This document shows, piece by piece, positions 1-5,708 of a DNA stretch of 5,973 nucleotides (positions are counted from its first letter, which is position 1; every line of letters starts with the position of its first letter). A program made the position numbers and the translations under genes. The notes beneath the pieces are model-generated. The model was not told the origin of the DNA. It saw only the letters and a program-made list of their open reading frames with translations, and did not search any database. The stretch comes from Bacteroidota bacterium (GTDB lineage Bacteria; Bacteroidota; Bacteroidia; Bacteroidales; VadinHA17), in the NCBI GenBank assembly GCA_030611395.1, contig JAUWPX010000105.1, positions 1 through 5,973 on the forward strand, written 5' to 3'.

Positions 1-180
1 TATGAGATATAAGGATGAAATGGAGAAGATGAGATGAGAGATGAGAAGATGAGGAAAATTAGAAATTAGAAATTAGAAATTAAAAATTGAAGAAAGAGGA
101 GAAGATGGGAAGATGAGGAAAATTAGAAATTAGAAATTAGAAATTAAAAATTAAAAATTGAAGAATGAGAAGAAGGGGTA
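1..180. repeat. Cytosine-free heptamer-repeat tract, partly duplicated
   Basis: There is not one C on the + strand in positions 1-180; the first C is at 181. The tract mixes AGATGAG-type units (27-33, 39-45, 47-53, 111-117) with AT-rich heptamers of the AAATTAG/AAATTAA/AAATTGA type. A composite block, from GAAGATGAGG through three AAATTAG units to TTGAAGAA, occurs twice: 45-94 (50 bp) and 109-165 (57 bp). The second copy is longer by exactly one 7-bp unit, an extra AAATTAA, which is what slippage within the array would give. I see no gene in this stretch. It lies upstream of the L31 promoter and does not overlap it. Its role is unknown; such tracts resemble the short tandemly repeated heptanucleotides described in cyanobacteria, but that is an analogy only. 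Confidence 0.9.
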
Positions 181-189
181 CGAAAAATT

Positions 190-231
190 AATTACATATT
201 TATTTTGTAATTTCATATTCAATATGTAATT
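190..231. promoter_or_regulatory. Operator-like 11-bp inverted repeat over the L31 promoter
   Basis: Positions 190-200 (AATTACATATT) and 221-231 (AATATGTAATT) are perfect reverse complements, separated by 20 bp. A third copy of the core, TGTAATTT at 206-213, is a direct repeat of 225-232 at a spacing of 19. The -33 element lies between the arms and the right arm overlaps the -7 element, so a bound protein would be placed to block RNA polymerase. That this is a regulator site is inferred from symmetry and position. In this very AT-rich DNA some of the symmetry could be chance. Confidence 0.45.
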
Positions 232-234
232 TTG
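204..234 (+). promoter_or_regulatory. Bacteroidota-type promoter for the L31 gene
   Basis: TTTG at 204-207, a 19-bp spacer, then TAATTTTG at 227-234 matches the known Bacteroidota primary sigma factor consensus (-33 TTTG, -7 TAnnTTTG) at every conserved base and with the usual spacing. Transcription should begin a few bases after 234, giving a leader of about 40-45 nt before the ATG at 284. Confidence 0.75.
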
Positions 235-283
235 CAAACCGTTTATAGATTGAGTTTCCATCGGTATTGAAAAACAGAAAGAA

Positions 284-550
284 ATGAGGAAAGATATACA
301 TCCAAAAGATTACAGGGTAGTTGTTTTTAAAGATATGTCAAACGGAACAACTTTTTATACAAAATCAACTGCATCTTCAAAGGAAAGCATAAAAATGGAT
401 GATGGTAAGGAATATCCATTAATTAAGCTCGAGATATCGAATACATCTCATCCTTTTTATACAGGGAAAATGAAGCTTGTTGACAGTATGGGACGTGTGG
501 ATAAATTTATGAACAGATATAAGACACATATTGATAAGAAGAAAAAATAG
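284..550 (+). CDS. rpmE2: 50S ribosomal protein L31, type B
   Basis: An 88-residue protein of the L31 family, a component of the large ribosomal subunit that helps bridge the two subunits. Recognisable features are the IHP start (residues 5-7), the F-x-T/Y block (FKDMSNGTTFYT, 15-26), the core EISNTSHPFYTGK (50-62) and the GRVDKFMNRY end (70-79), followed by a lysine-rich tail. There is no cysteine anywhere, so the zinc-binding Cys residues of type A L31 are absent; this, and the length of 80-90 residues, identify the type B paralogue. The ATG at 284 is the only start that keeps the family's MR/KxxIHP beginning. The ribosome binding site is not Shine-Dalgarno-like, as is common in this phylum. 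The gene stands alone between its own promoter and an intrinsic terminator. In other bacteria the zinc-free form is often under Zur control; whether that applies here is unknown. Confidence 0.95.
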   Translation: MRKDIHPKDYRVVVFKDMSNGTTFYTKSTASSKESIKMDDGKEYPLIKLEISNTSHPFYTGKMKLVDSMGRVDKFMNRYKTHIDKKKK

Positions 551-573
551 GTAACAAAAAGATTTACTTTATT

Positions 574-604
574 AAAAGCTCCGGTTTCACGGGGCTTTTT
601 TTAT
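574..604 (+). terminator. Rho-independent terminator after L31
   Basis: The arms at 574-583 (AAAAGCTCCG) and 590-599 (CGGGGCTTTT) pair over 10 positions with one G-T wobble, around a 6-nt loop. The second arm runs into an uninterrupted T tract. It lies 24 bases after the L31 stop codon and 59 bases before lon, so it separates the two genes into different transcription units. Confidence 0.9.
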
Positions 605-632
605 AATTTAATGATACTATGCCAAATTGTCT

Positions 633-640
633 TAATTTTG
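633..640 (+). promoter_or_regulatory. Probable -7 element of the lon promoter
   Basis: TAATTTTG at 633-640 is identical to the -7 element of the L31 promoter and fits TAnnTTTG. No clear TTTG sits 19-21 bases upstream, so the -33 half is degenerate or absent. If used, the leader before the lon ATG at 663 would be only about 15-20 nt. The position between a terminator and the next gene supports it. No other stress-type operator was recognised. Confidence 0.45.
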
Positions 641-662
641 AGAAAAAATAGAGAATAAAAAT

Positions 663-3128
663 ATGAGTGAAATGTTTGAGAAAAAGTTTAAGGGCTTAGT
701 GCTTGCTGAACCTGTTGAGAATGATTCGGAGTTTATCTCTATAATTTCTGATGAAGAAGAGGAAGATATGAAAAAAACGGAACTTCCTGATGTACTCCCT
801 ATTTTACCTTTGAAAAACACTGTCCTTTTTCCCGGAGTAATTATTCCAATAACAGTTGGCAGGGAAAAATCCCTTAAGCTTATTCGTGAAGTAAATAAAA
901 AGAGCAAACTGCTTGGTGCTGTTGCACAGAAGGATGATAAAATTGATGACCCTGGTTACAAAGACCTTAACACGATTGGTGCTCTGGCGCAAATTGTGAA
1001 AGTTCTGGAAATGCCCGATGGATCAACATCGGTAATTATTCAGGGAAAGAAAAGATTCGAAATGACAGACCTTGTTAGCGAGGAACCATATTTGCGCGCA
1101 AAAGTAAAACCACTGGAAGATGTTAAACCGGTGAAAGACAGTAAGGAATTTGATGCTATAATCGGATCACTGAAAGATGTTTCATACAGGATTATCAAGT
1201 TGTCGCCACATATTCCATCTGAAGCTTCTTTTGCTATTAGAAATATTGAAAGTTATGTTTTTCTTATAAATTTTGTTAGTTCAAATACTGATGTAAGGGT
1301 TGCGGAAAAGCAAAAACTTCTGGAAATGAACGATCTTAAGGAAAGAGGAATCCTTTTGCTTGAATACCTGATAAAAGAAGTTCAGATGCTTGAACTGAAA
1401 AATGATATCCAGACAAAAGTAAAAACCGATATTGATCAGCAACAACGTGAGTATTTACTTCATCAGCAGATGAAAACCATACAGGATGAACTGGGTGGTA
1501 GTCCCAATGAACAGGAAATGTCCGAGTTTAGAAAGGGTGCAAAAGAGAAAAAGTGGAGTAAAGAAATAGCAGGGGTTTTTCAGAAAGAACTTGAAAAACT
1601 TCAACGCCTGAACCCGGCTGCCGGCGAATATTCTGTACAGGTAAATTATCTGCATGTTTTACTTGACCTTCCCTGGGGAGAATATACTGCCGATAATTTT
1701 GATTTGAATCGAGCCCAGGTAGTTCTCGATGAAGATCATTACGGACTGGAGAAAGTGAAAGACAGAATTATTGAACATCTCGCGGTACTTAAATTAAAGG
1801 GCGATCTTAAATCACCAATACTCTGTCTCTATGGTCCTCCGGGTGTTGGTAAAACTTCTTTGGGAAAATCCGTAGCCAGGGCACTTGGTAGAAAATTTGC
1901 AAGAATGTCATTAGGTGGATTGCATGATGAAGCCGAGATAAGAGGGCATAGAAAAACTTATATTGGTGCTATGCCCGGAAGGATTATTCAGAACCTGAAA
2001 AAGGCAAAATCGTCAAATCCGGTTTTTATTCTTGATGAAATTGATAAAGTAGGTACGGACTTCAGAGGTGATCCTTCATCAGCACTGCTGGAGGTGCTTG
2101 ATCCTGAGCAAAATCATAGTTTTTATGATAATTATCTTGAACTGGAATATGATTTGTCAAAAGTGATGTTTATTGCTACAGCTAATACACTTAATACTAT
2201 AAGCCCGGCATTACGCGACAGGATGGAAACTATTGATGTTAGTGGTTATATTGTTGAAGAAAAAATTGAAATTGCGAAAAGACACCTGTTGCCAAAACAG
2301 CTTGAAGCACATGGAGTGGTTAAAAAACAACTAACGTTCTCCAAAAAAGTGCTTGAAAGGATTGTTGAAGATTATACACGCGAGTCGGGAGTACGGGAAC
2401 TTGATAAGAGAATTGCAAAAATCATTCGTGTTACTGCAAAGAAAATTGCTTTGGATGAACAATATGATACTAAACTTGCTCTGAATGACCTTAAAGATAT
2501 ATTGGGTCCTGAAGAATACACGAAAGGGATATACCAGGGTAATGATTATGCGGGTGTTGTTACCGGATTGGCATGGACAGCAGTAGGGGGTCAGATACTT
2601 TTTGTAGAAACAAGTTTGAGCAAAGGAAAGGGAAAACTTACACTTACCGGAAACCTTGGTGATGTTATGAAAGAATCAGCAACCATTGCCCTGGAATATA
2701 TTAAAGGACATGCCGGCTTACTTAACCTTCCCGATGATCTTAGTGAACAATGGAATGTCCATATTCATGTGCCCGAAGGTGCTATTCCAAAAGATGGTCC
2801 ATCTGCAGGAATAACAATGGTAACGTCACTTGCTTCTGCCTTTACAAAAAGAAAAGTTAGAAAGAATATTGCTATGACAGGCGAAATTACACTTAGAGGT
2901 AAAGTGCTTCCTGTTGGAGGCATAAAAGAAAAGATCCTTGCTGCGAAAAGAGCCGATATAAAAGAGATCATCCTCTCAAAAGAGAACAAAAAAGATATTG
3001 ATCAAATTAAGGATTTGTATCTGAAAGGACTGAGTTTTTTTTATGTTGATGAAGTAATGGAAGTAATTAACTATGCTCTTCTTGATCAGAAAGTAAAAGA
3101 TCCGATGAAAATAAGTAGAAACGGATAA
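663..3128 (+). CDS. lon: ATP-dependent serine protease Lon (LonA type)
   Basis: Full-length 821-residue LonA, a cytosolic homohexamer that unfolds and degrades misfolded and regulatory proteins. Domains in order: an acidic leader (1-43, with an EEEED run); the LON N-terminal substrate-binding domain (about 44-240, starting LPILPLKNTVLFPG); a helical linker (about 250-350); the AAA+ ATPase with Walker A GPPGVGKT (391-398), Walker B LDEID (D458, E459), sensor-1 N508, arginine finger R520 and sensor-2 R578; and the C-terminal protease domain (about 625-812). The catalytic dyad is S714 in DGPSAG and K757 in GGIKEK, 43 residues apart as in E. coli Lon (S679/K722). All catalytic residues are intact. 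The ATG at 663 is used because it follows the -7 element closely; the ATG at 672 is an alternative that would only shorten the variable leader. No Shine-Dalgarno sequence is visible. The downstream gap of 90 bp has no obvious terminator, so read-through into the next gene is possible. Confidence 0.97.
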   Translation: MSEMFEKKFKGLVLAEPVENDSEFISIISDEEEEDMKKTELPDVLPILPLKNTVLFPGVIIPITVGREKSLKLIREVNKKSKLLGAVAQKDDKIDDPGYKDLNTIGALAQIVKVLEMPDGSTSVIIQGKKRFEMTDLVSEEPYLRAKVKPLEDVKPVKDSKEFDAIIGSLKDVSYRIIKLSPHIPSEASFAIRNIESYVFLINFVSSNTDVRVAEKQKLLEMNDLKERGILLLEYLIKEVQMLELKNDIQTKVKTDIDQQQREYLLHQQMKTIQDELGGSPNEQEMSEFRKGAKEKKWSKEIAGVFQKELEKLQRLNPAAGEYSVQVNYLHVLLDLPWGEYTADNFDLNRAQVVLDEDHYGLEKVKDRIIEHLAVLKLKGDLKSPILCLYGPPGVGKTSLGKSVARALGRKFARMSLGGLHDEAEIRGHRKTYIGAMPGRIIQNLKKAKSSNPVFILDEIDKVGTDFRGDPSSALLEVLDPEQNHSFYDNYLELEYDLSKVMFIATANTLNTISPALRDRMETIDVSGYIVEEKIEIAKRHLLPKQLEAHGVVKKQLTFSKKVLERIVEDYTRESGVRELDKRIAKIIRVTAKKIALDEQYDTKLALNDLKDILGPEEYTKGIYQGNDYAGVVTGLAWTAVGGQILFVETSLSKGKGKLTLTGNLGDVMKESATIALEYIKGHAGLLNLPDDLSEQWNVHIHVPEGAIPKDGPSAGITMVTSLASAFTKRKVRKNIAMTGEITLRGKVLPVGGIKEKILAAKRADIKEIILSKENKKDIDQIKDLYLKGLSFFYVDEVMEVINYALLDQKVKDPMKISRNG

Positions 3129-3149
3129 GAAGGCGGAAGGCGGAAGATT
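3129..3149. repeat. GAAGGCG heptamer tract directly after lon
   Basis: Beginning at the base after the lon stop codon are two exact copies of GAAGGCG (3129-3135, 3136-3142) and a decayed third, GAAGATT (3143-3149). The G+C-rich units stand out from the AT-rich DNA around them. The rest of the gap (3150-3218) holds no gene and no hairpin that I can see. Confidence 0.7.
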
Positions 3150-3218
3150 GATTTTTTATTTCCTGACCAATTAGGACAAGAAAAAAAACATGTATCTTTA
3201 TCAAAAAGTAAAAAATTT

Positions 3219-3749
3219 ATGCGTATGGGACCATCAATATTCTGGGGACTGTTCCTGATCTTTATCGGGTTCGCCCTAATAATTAAGTATGTATTTGATC
3301 TTGATATCCCTGTTGGCAAAATTGTTATCGCTTTGTTTTTCATTTTTATTGGTATAAAATTGCTTGTTGGAAAAACAAAATTCTTTCATACCAGACAAAA
3401 AGAAATTGATATTGTTTTTAATGATACAAGATTAAACGGGAAAGATATCAGCAGTTCTGAATATAATGTAATATTTGGGAAACTTGTTCTTGATTTAAGA
3501 GATATTGAATTGTCAGACCTGCCTAAAAGACTGGAAATTAATACAATATTCGGAGCCACCGAAATAATGATCAATGATAGTCTGCCAATACATGTTAAAG
3601 TAGAAGCTGTTTTTTCAGGTGCGAGGTTGCCAAATGGTAATACTGTTACATTTGGAAGCTCTGAGTATTCTACATCTTCGTACAATCCTTCAGATAAGTT
3701 CTTATTGATTAAGTGTGATGTTATTTTTGGAGGTTTAGAGATAAAATAG
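3219..3749 (+). CDS. LiaF-like membrane protein, two TM helices plus beta-repeat tail
   Basis: A 176-residue protein of unproven function. Two hydrophobic helices at about residues 6-26 and 31-51 form a tight hairpin in the inner membrane. The rest (about 60-176) is predicted soluble and mostly beta, with a repeated aromatic-glycine turn: VIFG (84-87), TIFG (109-112), VFSG (131-134) and VIFGG (168-172). This layout is typical of small Bacteroidota proteins assigned to the LiaF-like or 'cell wall-active antibiotics response' C-terminal domain family, in which such turns stack as a single-stranded beta-helix. In Firmicutes LiaF inhibits the envelope-stress sensor LiaS; no LiaS/LiaR partner is present here, so a role in stress sensing is not shown. 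The ATG at 3219 gives a short MRMGPS lead-in before the first helix; the ATG at 3225 is a close alternative. The gene ends 28 bases before coaD and is probably co-transcribed with it. Confidence 0.75.
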   Translation: MRMGPSIFWGLFLIFIGFALIIKYVFDLDIPVGKIVIALFFIFIGIKLLVGKTKFFHTRQKEIDIVFNDTRLNGKDISSSEYNVIFGKLVLDLRDIELSDLPKRLEINTIFGATEIMINDSLPIHVKVEAVFSGARLPNGNTVTFGSSEYSTSSYNPSDKFLLIKCDVIFGGLEIK

Positions 3750-3777
3750 GAAACTTTAACTTATGTTTTTTCAATAT

Positions 3778-4281
3778 ATGAAAAAAATTGCAGTTTTCCC
3801 GGGTTCTTTCGATCCAATTACGATTGGGCATGAATCGATTGTCAGAAGAGCTTTTTCTTTATTTGATGAAATTATTGTAGCAGTTGGATGTAATATTAAT
3901 AAAAAGGGTTTTTTTCCGCTTGAGCTGAGACTAAAATGGATAAATCAGGTTTTTGAGAATGATCCAAATGTCTCTGTTGATAATTATACTGGATTGACAG
4001 TAGATTATTGCAAAAAAGTTAATGCCCGGTTTATTCTTCGCGGGTTAAGAACATCATCCGACTTTGAGTATGAAAGAGCTACTAACCAGATAAATATGGT
4101 AATGCATCCTGAAATTGAAGTGATTTTTCTATTATCAAAACCTGAGTTTACACCGGTTAATTCTTCAATAGTCCGTGATATTATCCGTTATGGTGGTGAT
4201 GCAAGCAGGTTCCTTCCGGATAGCTCTGACCTGAAATCATTTAATATCAGGGATTATCCCAAAGGGGATTGTGATGATTAA
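3778..4281 (+). CDS. coaD: Phosphopantetheine adenylyltransferase
   Basis: Catalyses the fourth step of coenzyme A synthesis: ATP + 4'-phosphopantetheine to dephospho-CoA + pyrophosphate, in the cytosol. The 167-residue product carries the nucleotidyltransferase signature PGSFDPITIGH (8-18), with H18 at the same number as in E. coli CoaD. K42, and R88 and R91 within RGLRTSSDFEYE (88-99), also match the E. coli catalytic positions. The late motif VNSSIVRD (127-134) corresponds to the ISSxxVR phosphate-binding segment. I chose the ATG at 3778 because it places PGSFDP 7 residues from the start, as in the family. An in-frame ATG at 3763, with AGGA about 10 bases upstream, would add five residues (MFFQY) with no family counterpart and cannot be excluded. 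The C-terminal tail after GGD runs slightly longer than the E. coli enzyme and ends in an acidic GDCDD. The last 8 bases overlap the next gene. Confidence 0.95.
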   Translation: MKKIAVFPGSFDPITIGHESIVRRAFSLFDEIIVAVGCNINKKGFFPLELRLKWINQVFENDPNVSVDNYTGLTVDYCKKVNARFILRGLRTSSDFEYERATNQINMVMHPEIEVIFLLSKPEFTPVNSSIVRDIIRYGGDASRFLPDSSDLKSFNIRDYPKGDCDD

Positions 4282-5689
4282 GTTCAGAAAGGCAGGGATA
4301 CTGCTTATTATTCAAATACTTTGTTTTTCTCTTTATGGGCAAGATGTGACAATCTCCGGGAATGCACCTGCTTATAGAGGAGAAAAAATCGAGTTTTTTT
4401 TGTCACCAAATCCAGTAATCCAAATTGATGAACCGGTCGGTGAATGTTTTGTTGATAGTGCAGGGGATTTCTTTTGTGAATTATGTATAGAAAAAACTTG
4501 CAGAGTATATGTTCCTCTGGGAATTTACCGGGGTTATTTTTATGTAATACCAGGGAACCGGTATGATTTGTCTCTGCCTCCGCCAAAGAAAAAAACAATT
4601 GAACAGGAGTTAAATCCATATTTCAAAGAGAACCTTATTCATATGGGGGTGCTAAATGAAGATAAGAAGGGATTGAATTTCCTGATACAAGAATTTGATG
4701 AACTATTTTACCCCTTGCTTAATGATGCCGCTATTAATGCATATATTCATAAGACATCGGACTATAATAGCATAATTGATACGCTAAATATCCTTGATGA
4801 CAGTACCGCGGTTCCTTTTTATTATAATTATAAAAAATACAACATCGAATTGGTGAAAATAATCTCATCCGGTTTTTCTAAAGAACACAAGAAACTATTT
4901 TCGTCTGCCGGACTTTCACTGGATTACAATAATCCCTCTTGTGTTGTTTTGATCAACCAGGTGTTTAACAACTACTTTTCTAATCTTGCCCGTACAAAAG
5001 AAGGAAAAAGGATTTATACTTGTATTAACAGGGACAGGGACTATTTTAGTCTGCTTGAACTTGTAAAAAATGATCTTTCGGCTTCAAATGATTCGTTACC
5101 TGAATTGGTGATATTGAAAAGTATTTTTGAAGGGTTTTACCAGGAAAAGTTTTCAAATACAGGATTATTTGAAATACTTGATTCGATACGGGTTAGCACA
5201 AAAATAGTTGCGCATAGAATTTTTGCAAAACAAATTAGAGAAGATGTTACGCGGCTTATGAAGGGCTTTCCGGCGCCTGACTTTGCCCTGGAAAATACGG
5301 CAGACAGCATTACTGAACTTAATGCGCTAAAAGGGAAATATGTTTATTTAGGATTTTGTTCAGCCAGGAGCTATCCTTGTATGAGACAATTTCGCCTGTT
5401 GAATGAGTTGTTGAAAAAGTTCAAAAAAAATCTTGTTATAGTTATTGTTATGGTTGATAATGATATTTCTGTAGTAAAGAAATTTGCTAAGGATTATGGT
5501 TTTGAAGGGATCGTGCTAATTGCAGGAACCCGGAATGATCTTCTTAAACAATATAAAATAAAATCATATCCTACATACTACCTGATTAATCCGGATGGGA
5601 ATTTTCTCCTTTCTTCGGTCCCTACCCCTGAAGAGAATTTTGAATCAATATTCCGGAAAATATTGAGTCTTGAACCCAGCACCCAGTAA
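4274..5689 (+). CDS. Secreted thioredoxin-fold (TlpA-like) protein with degenerate active site
   Basis: A 471-residue exported protein. Residues 1-23 form a signal peptide (K3, R5, K6, then a hydrophobic stretch, with a likely cut near YGQ-D); the Cys at 17 lacks a lipobox, so it is not an obvious lipoprotein. Residues about 24-110 look like a beta-rich N-terminal domain of the kind found in Bacteroidota TlpA-like proteins, with four cysteines (58, 68, 71, 76). About 115-325 is mostly helical and not recognised. Residues about 331-465 form a thioredoxin/peroxiredoxin-type domain (start GFPAPDF, cis-Pro P433 in SYPTYY). Where TlpA proteins have W-C-x-x-C, this one has S366-Y-P-C369, with an extra C362 four residues earlier, so the usual nucleophilic Cys is replaced by Ser. 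It may be non-redox or use a different cysteine pair. The ATG at 4274 follows AAAGGGGA (4261-4268) at a spacing of 5 and overlaps the coaD stop by 8 bases, which suggests translational coupling; a GTG at 4271 is the alternative. The last residues and stop codon lie in a heptamer array. Confidence 0.8.
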   Translation: MIKFRKAGILLIIQILCFSLYGQDVTISGNAPAYRGEKIEFFLSPNPVIQIDEPVGECFVDSAGDFFCELCIEKTCRVYVPLGIYRGYFYVIPGNRYDLSLPPPKKKTIEQELNPYFKENLIHMGVLNEDKKGLNFLIQEFDELFYPLLNDAAINAYIHKTSDYNSIIDTLNILDDSTAVPFYYNYKKYNIELVKIISSGFSKEHKKLFSSAGLSLDYNNPSCVVLINQVFNNYFSNLARTKEGKRIYTCINRDRDYFSLLELVKNDLSASNDSLPELVILKSIFEGFYQEKFSNTGLFEILDSIRVSTKIVAHRIFAKQIREDVTRLMKGFPAPDFALENTADSITELNALKGKYVYLGFCSARSYPCMRQFRLLNELLKKFKKNLVIVIVMVDNDISVVKKFAKDYGFEGIVLIAGTRNDLLKQYKIKSYPTYYLINPDGNFLLSSVPTPEENFESIFRKILSLEPSTQ

Positions 5690-5708
5690 CCAGCACCTAG
5701 CACCCGGT
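5674..5708. repeat. Five-unit ACCCAGC heptamer array containing both convergent stop codons
   Basis: Five units lie in exact 7-bp register: ACCCAGC (5674), ACCCAGT (5681), AACCAGC (5688), ACCTAGC (5695) and ACCCGGT (5702). Thirty of 35 bases match the consensus ACCCAGC. The stop codon of the TlpA-like gene (TAA 5687-5689) spans the boundary of units 2 and 3, and the stop codon of the minus-strand NUDIX gene (CTA 5697-5699) lies in unit 4. The ends of both proteins, PSTQ and TGC, are therefore encoded by repeat units. No T-tract terminator is visible between these convergent genes. Confidence 0.85.

Noticed and set aside
1..180. CRISPR array
   Set aside because: The repeats are 7-bp tandem units and one duplicated block; there are no regularly sized unique spacers and no cas genes.
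632..992. Minus-strand open frames over the start of lon
   Set aside because: They are antisense to a fully conserved Lon coding sequence, have no recognisable protein features and no promoter.
3193..3200. TATCTTTA as a -7 element for the LiaF-like gene
   Set aside because: It differs from TAnnTTTG at the last base and no TTTG lies about 19 bases upstream, so in AT-rich DNA it is weak.
3386..3685. 99-codon minus-strand open frame opposite the LiaF-like gene
   Set aside because: The + strand frame encodes a coherent membrane hairpin and beta-repeat protein; the antisense frame shows nothing recognisable.
4308..4619. 103-codon minus-strand open frame opposite the TlpA-like gene
   Set aside because: It lies over the signal peptide and N-terminal domain of a convincing + strand gene and has no recognisable features.
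5645..5666. Hairpin TCAATATT / AATATTGA as a terminator of the TlpA-like gene
   Set aside because: It is a good 8-bp inverted repeat but lies inside the coding region, is AT-rich, and has no T tract after it on either strand.
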